Shown: in pieces, positions 46,160-60,300 of the stretch
How positions within the stretch are numbered: position 1 is the stretch's first letter
Layout of the letters: each line of letters starts with the position of its first letter
DNA from: Myrica gale
Lineage: Eukaryota; Streptophyta; Magnoliopsida; Fagales; Myricaceae
Reading direction: 5' to 3'
DNA length: 64,000 nt
NCBI GenBank assembly: GCA_963930655.1
Contig: OZ005604.1
Span: 13,960,001-14,024,000 of the forward strand
The notes under the pieces: generated by a model
Told to the model about the DNA's origin: nothing
Seen by the model: only the letters and a program-made list of their open reading frames with translations
Databases searched by the model: none
Made by a program: the position numbers and the translations under genes

Positions 46160-46680
46160 GTTTGAAAAATTAGAAGTTTTACATTATCCACGACAAATCT
46201 AAATAAAAAGGTGTTGGGCCTAAAATAGATTTGCATCACTGTAATAATGATAACATCCACGGGAAACCAATGGTGAGAATAACAAAAGTTGATACAACAT
46301 TTTCCAAACCAACATCTTTCATTGTATGGAAATAAACAGAGAGAAATACTCAAGTCAGTGGGCGCGGACATCTGAAAACCTTTTAGTCACACATCAGTGC
46401 TACAAAGCATTTCTTTGTATGTTCTAGTATTGAAGGAAATAACTGTTTTTTAGGTCAGATTTGTGGTCAAAAGGTTTTCAGAAGTCCGGCCCTACAGACT
46501 AGAGTATTGCTCTGTATTTCTTTCGATACAATGAAAGATGCTGGTTTGAAAAACATTGTATCTGCTTTTGCTCTCCATCAGTTTCATGTGGATGTTAATA
46601 TTGTTACAGTGATATAGATCCATTTGAGGCCCAACACCTTAAATTTAGATTTGGTGTGCGTAATTTTAAACTTTTAAGTT
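46160..46680. repeat. Long inverted repeat (foldback), arms about 230 bp
   Basis: Left arm 46160-46395, right arm 46448-46680, loop about 50 bp. Right-arm strings ACAATGAAAGATG.TGGTTTG, GTGGATGTTA.TATT.TTACAGTGAT and GGCCCAACACCTT are found as complement in the left arm at matching spacing. Arms differ at scattered positions. A transcript would fold into a long hairpin. Confidence 0.85.
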
Positions 46681-47584
46681 TTCTAAAAAATAATGTTTGA
46701 ATATGTTCAAACAACTACAATATGCTCTAATAGTATAAAGTTATCGATCGAACGTATTTCACATCCTTGTAAATGAACCAATTTAGCAAATCGTTCAAAC
46801 AAAAAATTTTACATGGTTTGAATGTCGCGTAAAACCCACGATCAACAGCGACCTAAAATCATACAATCAACCCAAAAATATGTTTTTATACTTTTAAAAC
46901 ATGCATTCAACACTCCTAAATACGTATTAAACAAACCATAAGCATTTAAACATAAATTTCGTCCACAAATCCAAATCACAACAATAAAAAATCTATATCT
47001 AAAAAGCTAAGAAAGTCATTCATAAAGATGATAAATCTTACCTCTAAAACACAAAAAAACTTCATTTGAGTATTTTTCTACAACAATAAGACAAAAAACA
47101 TAAGATTTTGATAGAAGAAAAAAAACTAAGGCGAATTTGTGGTGTTTTGGACTGTCGGTGAAATGAGGTCTCACAGTCGAATCTGTGGTAATTGAGTTCA
47201 TGTTTTCCATTCGAACGCGTTTTGTAACGTTATAACGTTTCCCCAAAAAATAGGTGGGGAAAAAGCGAGCTTAATGTACGGTTCAAGCTCATTTTTCTAA
47301 TGCTCGAACCATTCTTTGTCATCTACACGACATCGTTAGTTTTCAAAATCGTTCTAACATTTATTGAAACGACGTTTGAATTTATTTTAGAAAAAATGAA
47401 ACAGCGCCATTTCATGGTTTTTAGAGTTCGTTGTAATTATATTTTTGCGTTAGAACAGAATACCAAAAAAGGAGAAGAAAAAAAGCACTCTTAAAATACC
47501 ATTTGAACATTTTTTCACATGCTCGAACGATTCTTTTTCTATCTGAACAACGTCGTCTTAATTTTCAAATAACGTTTTAGAGGT

Positions 47585-49100
47585 AACATTGTATTTTTAG
47601 GTAGTTCAGCCAAGACTTGCCTACGTCCACCCGCGATGTTATTGCCTTCTTTGAGCTTCTCCACTACAATCCAATAATGTTCACAAATTAGCTTCTGGGT
47701 GCTAAGTAATAGTTACAAAATTTTTTCGAAGTCACTCTTCAACTCGTACAACAAATCTCAAATCCTATGAGATTTCTTCTATCCTCACGGGTAGGCCCAA
47801 GTGTATCTAACACTTCATTGTTTTTCAAAAGGCTGTAGGATAGAAATGATAAACAATAGCTTTAAAAGCTAGAACAGCAAATACAAGGTACAATGATGAG
47901 CTAGAAGACAAGACTAGAGAATGATTGCATCAAGAATAGCAAGTGACACCAGCAAATCTGTTGGAAAGTGTCTAGGTTTCTTCTTTTGCTCTTTTCTCTC
48001 TCTCTTTAGGAGTCTAGGTCAAGATTGATGATGCAAAAGGTGTCTTTTCTCTCGCCATATTATTGTATTTATAAGTCTTCAGTTTTGGGGAGGTAACCTA
48101 ACTGCCACATTTTCACGAAATACGCGTTGAGTCACTTTTAAAAAATCTGGATTCTTGAGACATGTGTCGGCACCTTCTTTAAGTCTGGAACTAACTCGCA
48201 AGTGTCTGTGGCATGTGTTGACACTTCCTTCACCAGGTGTCGACACCATATTCTCATTGTTCGACATTATGCTTTACATTTGTCGACGCTATCAAAATGA
48301 CAATCTGGTTGACAGTGTAATATGTTGACACATATATCCCATGAGTCGACATATCTTGGCTGGAGGAGGTTTTTAATGCTTTAATGATGTACAATCATTT
48401 CCCTTTCAACACTAAAACTCACACAATGAAAAATATAATAATTTAAGTGCATGTCGTGGTGTTTAAAACAATTATAGGGCTCAATACACTCAAGAGAAAA
48501 TAAATACAATTGAATATTCTTGATTGAATTGTGGATTCAAAACCACGTATTCTAAAATACTCTAAAGCTATTTTTGAACAAAACGATTTAAGACTCAAAA
48601 CCAACACTAGCCGAACCTAGAGGGGGGTGAATAGGTTCTACAACTTTGCTTGTAACTTTTTAAACTTAACTAAAATTTTTGCACAAGCTACACAAAAACA
48701 AATCAATAATTTCAATATAAAAAATACTACAAGACAATTTAGTAAAGTGGAATATAAATCATGTATATCTAAGATGCTTTGTGGCCAAGAACACCTAACA
48801 ATTCTCAACTTGTTGTTCAGCGATTATTAATAATTAATCGAGAACAATGTAAGCTAAATAATCACCACATAAAGATATCAATCTTTGGTTACAAAGACAA
48901 AATCTCTTGGAAACAAATTTCACGATACAAAAAATCTACGGGACCATAGGCCGGGAAAAGATTTCACTAGCTTTTCAAACTCCAAATATACAAGGTGATC
49001 GATAGACTTAAGAATATCCAAATTCCTAATATAACACTCTTATTTTCTTACCCGATATACACATTCAGATCTGCCCCATAATAGAGATTGAGAACCTCTC
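47585..49100 (-). repeat. SIRE-like LTR (antisense)
   Basis: Same block order as 23490-24692: CTACGTCCACC, ATTGCCTTC.TTGAGCTTCTCC, CTCACGGGTAGGCCCAAG, then GTGTCGACA words (48160-48360). It goes on through CCTAGAGGGGGGTGAATAGG (48618-48637), a string common at plant copia LTR/leader borders, to about 49100. No gag follows, so it may be a solo LTR; ends are not exact. Confidence 0.6.
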
Positions 49101-50090
49101 ATCCATTCAAAAAGCTAAGAATATTTACTTCGCTGTCCATACCTTGTTGTCCTGCATTGTGAACTCACAACAACAGCAACTTCATGAACAGGGCATTTGG
49201 ACCTTCAATATTTTCAGCAACTTCCAAAGATCTCAAAATTCTTTTGGGAAATACAATGTGACAGTAATGTGCACAAGAGGATGTGGACCACTTGTTGTGG
49301 CGTCATGGCCGCTCCGTCGTACTTGGAAAAATCATTCATGAGTATACCGTATTCTACTCTGGGAGTAATGCCAAAAAGATACGGTCAATATTCTACTCTG
49401 GGAGCAATTCCTCAAAGATACGGAGAATACATATATCACTTTGGCCCAGTGACTCACTCTGAGAGTGAGAGACGTGGTGGTTGAAAATTGAAAAGATAAT
49501 TTTTAAAGAATTAAGTCTTTTCCTTTATTTTCATCTTCTGTTTTGTGATTTCATTGATGAACCAGTTTCTTCAAATGTGTTTTTCCTGCTATTTGCTATC
49601 TGTTTTACTTACCACAGGCTTTACTAAGTCATTTCGACTCACCATTGTTTATTAAATGCTTTTAGCAAATGCCTGAGGTGTGCTTTGGAGAGTTCACAAA
49701 AGCTATAAGTCATGGATGGATTATCCTGGAGCTGAAATTCTGTTTTTGGGTTACTAGGGAGTTAGCCATGATAGTTGAAGGTCGGGGCCATAGGTGGATA
49801 ACCCTAAACTCTGACGACTATGTCAACCTATCAGACATGAGTGACTCTCAAGATGAGAACTAGGGTTCTCTAGTTTGTTCGTCCTTGGCTGTAGTTTTTC
49901 TTTGTTATGTACTTTTTGTAGTATGTACATTAAACTATGTTGGTTCTCTTTTGTTATACTATGGTATAAATAAAAGATCTTGGTCGTGTTTATTAGTATC
50001 ATGTTGCTTTAACGATCCTCCCATTAACCGGAACCTCAGTTTAACCGTGACATCTAATACTATAGACAGCGCTAGAGGTCTTCAGTGTCC
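49100..50090 (+). repeat. Gypsy-type LTR fragment with short tandem repeat
   Basis: GTCATTTCGACTCACCATTG (49629-49648) resembles the CGACTCACCCC word near the 3' end of gypsy LTRs. 49350-49430 holds two copies of a unit of about 41 bp: TATTCTACTCTGGGAG and AAAGATACGG. No ends were fixed. The frames in it are not recognised. Confidence 0.4.
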
Positions 50091-50114
50091 GGAGTGATTT
50101 TTTCTATCCTTACA

Positions 50115-50119
50115 GGTAG
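50115..50119. repeat. Solo-LTR target-site duplication, left
   Basis: GGTAG, identical to 52719-52723. Confidence 0.85.
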
Positions 50120-52718
50120 TGTCACGTCCCTCGTGTTCATATTAGTCTCTAAGCTCTCTTTGTAGTAACAATTATGCATAAAATGAGAGATTACAACACG
50201 TCATTATGCCACGGGTCTCAACACTGTAATACTTTCCTTGGAGTGTATAAAGATTACTATATAATAAGGAAAGAAACAGCGAAAGACTTGTAAATATAAC
50301 TCGGGAGGCAAAATGGTGAAAACAAAAGTCAACTTTATATAAAATATACTGATACACTAAAAATCAATCAAAGTCGTCATATAAATAGGACAAACAGTAC
50401 TCAGGAAAAGAAAGGAAAAGAAAAACAACCATTGCCCAAGCTTAATTATAGGCAAGCCACACAAAGTAAAAGAAAATATAAAACAGTTCATACTTCAAAG
50501 ATAATACTAGTATAATCATATGCATTATTCATGTCATGCTTATGTCTGTAAAAATGCACAGTATCTGTAAAATCATCTATCTTCCATGTCTACTATTCCC
50601 TTGCCTTAGGACAACGGGTAAAGGCTAATCTAGCTTCTACCCCGGGGTCATCCACTACCGGTAGTAATGGTTGCACTCCCCAATGATCGACACCTTCACC
50701 TAGTAAACTGTAAAAACTTTCCATATGTGCAAATGCCACGTCCTTTATGTCATTTATGCAAATCTCATAACCGTAACATTATTGGTGCATATTGAAATAT
50801 GCCACTTACCATGAATCACTTGTTGTATTATTTCTTAAACTCGCTTACATATCACATTTAAACATGCCACGCGATAATTTCAATTTCGTTATAAATCTTG
50901 TAAAAAGACATAGCATTTTATCAAATCGATGAATTTCCAAGAAACCTAATACTTTTCTCACATCTATATCTTGTATCAAATCAGCACGCAATTAAAGATT
51001 TAGTTAAAACTTTCATTATTCAAATATGAGTCCGATATCTAAGTTCAATATTTCAGCCCAAAATAATGAAAAAGAGGTCTATTACATGTGACCACTTAAG
51101 TTATGCTTTTTGTGTCCAATAGGGACCTATCCTTGGGCTCTACATTCAAGCCCAAATTCTAGCTAATAAAGTAAGAATTTTTTTCCATTAAAACAATACA
51201 AGTGATAGAAACAAATCCAATTTGAGTAGCTATAGAAAAAGACCCATTTTAGTGCAAAACCCTAATTTTTATCAAAATTTTATCTGAAGGTTCTTGATGG
51301 TTTCTAGCGTAATCCTTCCAAATTTTAGATCAATCCATAGTCTTTTACTACAAGAAATAATTCACCAATTGCACAGTTATCATTAACTAAACAAAACCAG
51401 ACTAGGTTTGACCTAATTAACCATATCTTCCTTTTTCCACATAAATCATTGCGTGAAACCTATCCTACATGTTCTTAATACATCCTAATAATTCAGAAAT
51501 CAAGTCATGCAAGATAATTACACAAAATTCACCTCAAAATTCATCAAAGGGGCTTTATGACCGAAATTTGACAATAACTCCTATTCTTCAAAATTCTCTT
51601 GCATCTAATCATTATACTTCTTATCTAACACATGTATAGCCTAATGAAAGGTTTCAGATCACTACATATCAAATTGGTAACCTAAAATCATCAAATACCA
51701 ACAATGTCATTAACACATAAACTACCATTACCTCTCTTGAACTTTCTTGGTTTCTTGATGAGCTTTTTGGATTATAAAACCTTTACCACTTTCTTCCAAA
51801 AATTCATCTTTTTCTTCCTCCTAGGAAATTTGGCTACTCTCCTCCTCCTCCTTCTTCTTCTTTCTTCAGCTCTCTCTCACTCTCCCTCTCTCTAAGGATG
51901 GCGGATGTTTTTTGTGAAGAAATCTCTCCGTAAAGCCTCCTATTTATGCTACTTCTAAACCATAGTTTGTCTCTAGGGTTAGTTTAACTATGCTCGGGGT
52001 TAAGTAGACATATGATCATGTCTACCACTCGGTTAGGGACTCTATGCAAGGTTGAGGCTTGAATTGGTGAAAGGGGGGCAGCAACTCAAATGGTGACAAG
52101 TTTTGCATGGTTTTAATGATTGCTAATCACTAGCAATCATTATATGTAATCCTGGGGCCTTTGACCAGTTTTGTGAGTCAAAGGGAGCGGTGGCATGGGC
52201 TGGCCGAGTAGTGTCATTAAAGGCCCAATTCCAAGTGATTTTCAAGCCTAGAGTCATAAACATATGGTTTCCAAGCCAAATTACCCTATTTCTTGCAAGA
52301 ATTTGTAAAAATAATCAATAGGGTGCACAGAAATCCTAAATTAGATCCTATTGGCTTTGTAATTAAGGGCGTAATGTAAACCAAGCAAAAATTTTGAAGA
52401 AATAATAAGTTTTAATAAGAAATTAGGGCTGAAAACACAAAGCGTATTTTAGTATTTTTCAACAATAAAATGTAATATTTAAAAATGTTCTAGATACTAA
52501 ATGAATAAATATGTAATTGAATTAAATATCTTAAAAAGATAACAATGAGGATATTTTTCTCATAATTTTTGGCTATGTAAAACTATTTTTATGGATTTTT
52601 ACCTATTTTTAAACTAATAAAATAGTTAAATCCGAAAATAGTAATTTAAATATATTTATTATAATTTAATTAAGAAAATTAGGATAAGTAATGATACTTA
52701 GAGGGTCGGAGTATTACA
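50120..52718 (-). mobile_element. Solo gypsy-type LTR, 2.6 kb, antisense
   Basis: On the - strand it starts TGTAATACTCCGACCC and ends GAGGGACGTGACA, flanked by GGTAG twice. No internal region or partner LTR is present, so it came from recombination between two LTRs. It splits a SIRE-like LTR: TCTATCCTTACA before joins GGTAGGCCTAAG after, as in the unbroken copies at 24000 and 47790. Confidence 0.9.
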
Positions 52719-53400
52719 GGTAGGCCTAAGTGTTTCCTCACACTTAAATGTTCTTACAAAACATTGATGACAGAGTTAATAAAGAATAGCTATTAATGCT
52801 TGATGTGGAAATACAAGCCATAATAATGAGCAAGAAAATAAGATCAGAGAATTAAAGCAGGAGTAATGGCAGGTGGCAGCGGTGGCTTTCTTGGGATCTG
52901 TGAAAAACTTTATTCTTCAAGCTCTTTCTCTCTCTTTGTAGGCTATGTCAAGATTGATGATGCAAGAGGTATCTTTTCTCTCTCCATCTTGATCTATTTA
53001 TAGGCCTTTTGTCTTGAATGGTCCCCAAGGGCTTTATTGTACCGTTTGAGAGGTGCCCTAGGTGTAATAATGACTCAAATAAGAGCTGACATCGTTTTGA
53101 AGGATTCTGCAATTCCACAACATAAGTCAACACATAATTTTCATATGTCGACACCATCTTCAAGTCTGGAATTTAACTCTCGGGTGTCTGTGGCATGTAT
53201 TGACAATATCTTCACATATGTTGACACCTTTAAATCGGCTCACTGGTGCTAGTGCACTGTGTCGACACACCAAAGTGGCTCTTGGGTATCAGTGCAATGT
53301 GTCGACACCATGTCGACTTTGTGTTGACACCATCAATGCTGGAGAGTTTTTCAGCAACATGATAGGGTCATTTTAATTGCAATTTATTTTGAAACCCACC
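52719..53400 (-). repeat. SIRE-like LTR fragment (third antisense copy)
   Basis: Continues the LTR broken at 50119: GGTAGGCCTAAGTGT, then TCAAGATTGATGATGCAAGA (about 52948) and GTGTCGACA words at 53140-53330, same order as 24190-24600 and 48010-48360. It fades at about 53400. Confidence 0.7.
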
Positions 53401-54130
53401 CTATAATAGACAATGTGAGCATTTTAGCTTAAGCAATGATCTTAAGTCATATATAGAACCTTACAAGAATGAGAGGGGCTCATTCCTTTTGAAATTTACT
53501 AATGGAATAGTGGATTGACTATTAGAGAAAGTACTACAAAGCATACATTGAGTTTGTTATCATCAAAATCGAAATGGATTGCTCAAGGAACGTGATAGAG
53601 CTAGAATATTGCATGATTAGTACATCTACTACGAGTAAAATTATAATTCAACCATGTCATAATTATTAATTTTAGATGGAGAATTGATTAAGGGTCATTA
53701 ATCCAAGTTATGATTTAACTTGATAAAATGGCATGAATTATGTTTTATTGTATGACTTGAGATTAAATTAAATTTTCAGACAATAGTGTAGTCTCGAACA
53801 TCACGTATCTTGCTCATATTATGTCCAGATACATTTGAAGAATCATTTTCTTTATCATACGTATTACGTGCTATGATTATTGATACATTAGAAGAATCAT
53901 TTTCTTTATCATAAGTGCTATAATTATTGATATTGTAATTGTTTCACAATTATATGATGCCAAGAGCTAATTAAATATTCTCTATGCAGAATGATAAAAT
54001 TAATTACTCTTTAGACCCTATAAAAGACAAGACATAGCCTATTGGACATATAACAAAACAAGAGAGCTTCTAGAAAATGTCCACTGTCAAAGAGCAAGAG
54101 AAGGGCAAACCTGATGAGAGAAGATTCCTT
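53400..54130. other. Spacer without a recognisable gene
   Basis: A direct repeat of GAAGAATCATTTTCTTTATC occurs at about 53837 and 53891. CCCTATAAAAGACAAGAC (about 54018) is TATA-like, so part of this may be an old LTR, but no ends were found. Confidence 0.5.
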
Positions 54131-54303
54131 GTAACCGAATTTGACATTTTTTGCCTCTCTCCTCTAACCGATTTTGACATCTATTCTCTAACAAAATTTG
54201 GAATATTTTTTCTCTCTCCTGTAACCTAATTTTGCATTTTGTTCCTCTCTCCTCTAACGATTTTGGCATATTTTTTCTCTAACCAAACTTGTTATCTTTT
54301 TTT
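54130..54303. repeat. CT-rich minisatellite, left part
   Basis: Repeats of a CTCTCTCCTCTAACCGATTTTG-like unit (about 40-50 bp, imperfect). It is cut by the LINE and continues at 60513. The last 19 bp (54285-54303, AAACTTGTTATC plus T-run) are the left LINE TSD. Confidence 0.85.
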
Positions 54304-57300
54304 TTACACTGCTCTTTGGAGCTTCCGAGCAAAATGCTCTTTCTACGTTTTCCTGGTGTACAACACCAAACCTATTGGGCCCCACACTTGCCCAATCTGA
54401 CATCCTACCTTTCACCGTCGACCTATGACCTATCCTTTTTCCACCTGCCACCTGACCATTTCTTCTCTTTCTTCTCTACGCCAGTGTATGGACATTTGGA
54501 GGCGATAAATCATGATTTGAATTTGTCGTCTATCAAATCCTTTTTGTCCTTGATTTGGCTTTTTACTCCGGCTGACTTTGACATTCTGAATTTTCTAATT
54601 CAGTATGTGTTGTGTTTTTCTACTTTTCTGGTGATTTGTTTGGCTATTATTTGTTTTAAAGGGACTTCGTTTGGGTTTTGGCTTATGTATTGTTGGTTGG
54701 TTCTTCGAGGTTGGAAAGAGCTATTGGTGTGGGCGAAAGGCATGTCTACTCCGAAGGAAATTTTGTCTGATATGGATGATCTTTTGGAGCGTACAAAAAA
54801 CTTGTCCTGGAGGATGTCTCTGGTTTACTGAAAGTGAATAAAGAGTGTGTAAGGGATGTGGTGGCTTTCACTCTGGTGGGAAGATTGGTATCAAGGAAGA
54901 TCATACCGAAACTGGTAATTTTTCCTCTCATCAAGGCAGGATGGAGGTTTGTTCCGAATCTGAAGATTGAAGATGCAAGCCCTAATAGATTTATTTTCTC
55001 TTTTCAAACGTTAGAGGAAAAAGAGAGGGTAATCCGGTTAGGGCCATGGAATTTCAAAGGATACCTGATGCTTCTTAAAGAGTGGAGACAGGGTGAAACG
55101 ATTGATGAAGTTGAGCTCTCTCATGCTAAATTTTGGGTGCAAATACATGGTTTGCCTTTAGAACGTGTGAATGAAGAAAATGCCTTACTATTGGGGAGCA
55201 AACTGGGATCTGTTACTAAGGTTGCATCGGTGGATCTTAATAAACCTTATCTTCGTGTGCAAGTGCATTTTAATATTGAGGAACCTCTGCATCCTTGTTT
55301 CTTAATGCCTAGGGAAGATTCATCGCTGGTATGGATTTCTTTTAAGTATGAGAGGCTTTCTAATTTCTATCTTATTTGTGGACGCCTTACACATACTATG
55401 GGGACCTGTATTGAGGAAGGACATCCATATCAATCTGCGTTAGGGGAGGAAATGCGAGGGCTGATTCCAGTTGAGGAAATGGAGCCTATTGATATTACTT
55501 GGCAGTGGATGGGGCGAGGGAGTCTGGGTAGAGGAAGAGGTGTTCTGGGAAGAAATAATAGAAGTTTTCATGCGGAAGGAAGTTTCCGGTGGTCGGAGTA
55601 TAGCGGCCAATCTTCACAACAGATGACTGCTGGTAGGGGTGTATCGGTCTTTTCAGTGGAAGGAGGAGTGTCGCGTAAGATGGGGGAAACGGTTAAGCCA
55701 CATGGAGATTCTTTTGCTATTCCCCAGAATTTGGCGCGTCAATGCAAAAATTTGGAAATTTTGCCTGGAGCCAAAGCTGATGTTAATTTGGAATGGGCTG
55801 ATGGGCCTAGTTTAGTGAATAGGAGGACTGGTTTACAAAAAGGACCACAATTCAACCAAGCCATGCAGAGTGAAGAGGCTGTAGAATGTCCGGGCCTTAG
55901 GGTGAATTTTCAAGACGAGAAGTTTGGGAGGTGGACGAGTCCAAAGCCTAGTGAAGCTGATATGCCGAGCCCACTGATTGGGGAGGCTGATATACTGAGT
56001 CATCAGCCTGGTAAGGATGCTATACAGAACCCAAGCCTTGTTGAGATTAGTCAGGGTGGTCAAGCGATGTTAAAAAGGGGGGGATATGTTGTTTCTTCTC
56101 CCGAATGCCCTATGAAAAAGTCTCGCGAATCACAGTCTTCAGAGGTGCTGTTGAATGAAGAAACTTTGGCGCTGGTTTTTACTAAAGGGGTTGAGGATAC
56201 TGGAGGCATAAGGAAGAAGAAGAAATTTGGACCAAAAAGGAAAGTAGAGGGGTTGGGTAAAACAGAGGGAAAAGATTCGGATGGCTCTGAGAATTGTAAT
56301 TCTGTGGCTGGGGCGGCGGGCCTATATCTGCCCCCCCCAGAAATGAGTCTCATATCGTGGAATTGCCGGGGTCTGGGGAGACCTGCGGCATCAAGAGCCC
56401 TACGGATGCTGGTGAGAGAAGTAGACCCGTGGGGTATCTTTTTAATGGAGACTAAAATAAATGATGTTCGTCTTGAGAGGATTTTGCGTAGGTTGGGTTT
56501 CTTGTTTTTTGTTTCTGTACCTCCAGTTGGTTGTAAGGGGGGCTTGGATTTTTGTTGGAGACCGGGTTTGCAGTTTGAAATTTTGAGCTTGTCTAGCTCT
56601 ATTTTTTACTTTCTTGTTCGTCCGGGTGCTGAGAAACCAGAGTTTTTCTGTTCTTTTGTTCATGGGCCACCTTATTGGCGATTGAAAGATTCGTTTTGGG
56701 AAGAGTTAGTTCGGTTGGGAGGCTCGAATGAGTTACCTTGGGTTTGCACTGGAGATTTTAATGAGGTTATGAGGCAGATTGAGAAAAGGGGAGGCAGGAT
56801 GGTGGTTGGGTCCTCATCTAAAGGTTTGAGGCATTTCATGGATGGCAATGGTTTTGTTGATTTGGGTTATGTTGGGAGGAATTTCACATGGTCAAATGGC
56901 AGGACAGGTTTGGCTAGCATAAGGGAAAGGTTGGATAGAAGCATAGCTAATGTCCAGTGGCGTACTCATTTTCCGAATGCAGTGGTAAAACATTATGGGG
57001 TAACAAATTCTGACCATGTACCTCTTATTCTTAATCTCTTTGGGTCTGAGATGTCAGTGGCGAAGGGTTTCAAATTTGATAAATTTTGGGTCAGGGAGGA
57101 ATCTTGTTTTGGGCTAGTTGCTGATACATGGCGTAGGGTGAGGGCTGGTTCACCGGCTTGGGTGTTGTTCAGTAAGATTCGAGCTGTTAGGGGAGCTTTG
57201 AGACTGTGGAATAAGCAGGTGTTTGGTGATATCCATATGTCTATTAAAACTGTTAAAGAGCAACTTTGTATTTGTCAGGAGGCTGAACCATCGAAGGAGA

Positions 57301-60300
57301 ACTTATGGAGGGAAGAATGCCTTATTTTAGAATTGGATGAACAACTTCATAGAGAATAATTGTTATGGAAGCAAAAGTCAAAGGTTGATTGGCTTTCTAG
57401 TAGTGATTTGAATACCAAATATTTTCATGCTTCTACTGTAATCAAACGTTGTAAAAATCAGATTGTTGAATTAAAGAAGGGGAATGGGGAATGGATTATG
57501 GGGCGTAGTTCTTTGGGAAAGGAGTTGGTAGAATTTTATTCAGCCTTATATAAATCTGATGATCCTGTTATTCCACCAGATCTGGAAGGATTGCTTGATT
57601 CAGTTATAACTGAGGAAGATAATGCGCAGCTTATTAGGATTCCTGATGGAAATGAGATTTGGGAAGTTTTGAAGCAAATGCATCCGGATAAGGCACCGGG
57701 ACCTGATGGTATGACAGTATTTTTCTTTCGTCACTTTTGAGATATCGTGGGTTGTGATGTTATAGCTTCAGTACAAGATTTCTTTATTAAGGGGAAGCTG
57801 CTATATGAACTAAATCATTCAAACATTGTGTTGATCCCGAAAGTGGATAATTCATCTCTGATTGGGCAATTTAGGCCCATTAGTTTGTGCAATGTAGTGT
57901 ACAAGCTGATTTCAAAAATTCTAACTGAGAGGTTAAAGTTAGTTTTACCAAAGATTATATCCCCATATCAGATGGCTTTTATTCCTGGAAGATTAATCCA
58001 AGATAATTACATTGTAGCGGCGGAAGTGTTTAATGGGATGAACCATAAGAGAGGAAAAGGTGGGTGGATGGCTATCAAAGCGGATATGGAAAAAGCTTAT
58101 GATAGGGTTGAATGGAAGTTCCTTCTTCATATTCTGCAGAAATTTGGTTTTCATCCAAATTGGATTAATTGGATCAAGCAGTGCATTTCTTCTTCAAGCT
58201 TTTCGGTTCTAATTAATGGAAGTCCTTTTGGGAGGTTTTCACCTTCTAGAGGACTTAGACAAGGGGATCCATTATCACCTCTTTTGTTCCTACTTTGTTC
58301 GGAGATTTTGTCAAGACTCTTACTTAGGGCTGAAGCCGAGGGGCACATAAGGGGCATTAAGATTGGGAGACAAGCTCCAGTCATCTCGCATCTCCTTTTT
58401 GCGGATGATCTTATTCTATTTGCAAAGGCTCAGCTTCGGGATGCTCAAGCTATTGACAGTTGTTTGGAGAAGTATATGAGGTGGTCGGGGCAAAAAATCA
58501 ACCAAAGTAAGTCTACTATACATTTTAGTAAGAATTTTTCTGGTGCTTCCATTATACCTATCTGTGATTTGTTAAAATTGCGTAAAATGCCAGCAAAGGC
58601 AAAACATCTTGGGTTACCTTTGTTGTATCCCCGTTCAAAGGTAGTTGCATTGGCAGATTTGAAAGAGAGGCTATTTGCTAAACTTACGGGTTGGAGAGCT
58701 AAACTTCTATCACAAGCGGGTAGAGGTACTTTGATTAGAAGTGTGGCGACTCCGTTATTAGCTTATACCATGGGTTTTTTTGCTTTACCAACTAGCTGGT
58801 GCAATGAAATTGATAGAGGGTTGAAGAATTTTTGGTGGGGATACAAACCAGAAAAATCTCGAAATCTGTCTCTCAAATCGTGGAGTTCTATTTGTACTCC
58901 CAAAGCTGTGGGTGGTATGGGTTTCAGAGCCTTGGCTGATATTAATCAAGCAATGATGTCTAAGTTGATTTTGCAATTGGCTTCTAATGTGGACAGTTTA
59001 TGGACGAAGATGTTAAGGGGTAAATATTTGAATAATCGGAATTTTTGGGAGGTTGAAAAGAGTCTACATGCCTCTTGGACATGGAACAATATGCTAAAGT
59101 TGAGAGAGGGAGTTAAGGAGGGGTTGTGTTTCTTGGTGGGAACTGGGGATAATATTTTAGTTTGGGAGGACCCATGGGTCCCTTCCATTGTGGGGTTTAA
59201 GCCTTCTTCTAACTCGAATTATGATGATAACTTGGTGGTATCTAAGGTTGCTGATCTTATTGACCAAGATTCGGGCCAGTGGAATCGTTCTCTTATTTGG
59301 GCTATTTTCTGTCCATTACATGCAGCTGAAATTGTTAAAATTTCTCTTGGGGTGGGATCTCGGTGTGATACCTTGATTTGGACTCGGGAGAAATCTGGTT
59401 GTTTTTCTGTGCGATCTATGTACCATGAGATAATCCAAAAACGTATCCCAGTTAATGGGATGATGAGTGTGGCTTGGTGGAAAAAATTGTGGTCTATCAA
59501 AGTACATGATAGGTTGAAAACAGTTCTTTGGAAGCTGATTTGGGATGTTATACCAACTAAGGGTAAGGTGGATGAAAGGATGGGTAATCAAGATGTGGAA
59601 GATGGGGTTTGTGTCTTATGTGGGGATGGTATTGAGACCATTCATCAACTTTTATTGAACTGCTTTGTAAGTCGTATTATTTGGAGCCAATCCCCTTGGG
59701 CTTTGGATATTCTTGCTTTCCAGGATCAACCTTTTATTCTGTAGTTACAGAAAATTATTGATCCATCTCTTGTCTTATCTCTGCCAGTGGAGGATTTTCA
59801 GCATTTTCAGTTATATGCTTTAGTTGCTTGGGACCTTTTGTGGTGGACTCGTAATCAGGTTATTCTTAATGTTGTGCGGTTGGATGTTATGGCTTTGGTG
59901 GGGAGTACTCATAAAGTGACTAGGGAACATTTGATGGCCTGGAAATACAAAAGAGAGCAGCAGTCTATTACACGTTGGTCTCCTCCTTCTATAGGCACTG
60001 TAAAGGTAAATTTTGATGTTGCAATGAGGGATTCGTTTGCAGTAGGGGCTGCTGTCATTAAAAACCATGAAGGTGTGGTAGTTGGAGCTGTTGTGCAGAA
60101 AATTTCAGTGGAAGATCCTGAGGATGGTGAGATCTGGGCTGATCAGATAGGGATAATGGAAGCAAAAAGATGTGGTTTTAAAAAGGTTGTGGTTGAGGGT
60201 GATTCCTCTCGGGCTATTGAAGCTATTTGTTGTTTCCCGGAGAGGAGGAATTGGAAGAGCTATGGGCGTATTGGTGAAATTGTTGATTGTCTTAGCTTTT

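Larger units (their letters stand above)
44022..47585. mobile_element. Second CACTA-like element, right end lost
   Basis: Begins CACTACAACAAAATTGTGC, a standard CACTA terminus. GTTCGAAC/CGTTCAAAC/GCTCGAAC words cluster at 44210-44320 and 46690-47570, as subterminal repeats. No matching TTGTTGTAGTG end was found; the right side meets a SIRE-like LTR at about 47585. No transposase text was seen inside; the interior holds a GC-richer block (44389-45490) and an inverted repeat. Confidence 0.6.

Noticed and set aside
49144..49484. Frames of 65 and 95 codons with a repeated YSTLGVMPKRYG-like phrase as a small gene
   Set aside because: The repeat is a 41-bp DNA repeat inside LTR-like sequence; there is no start context or family support.
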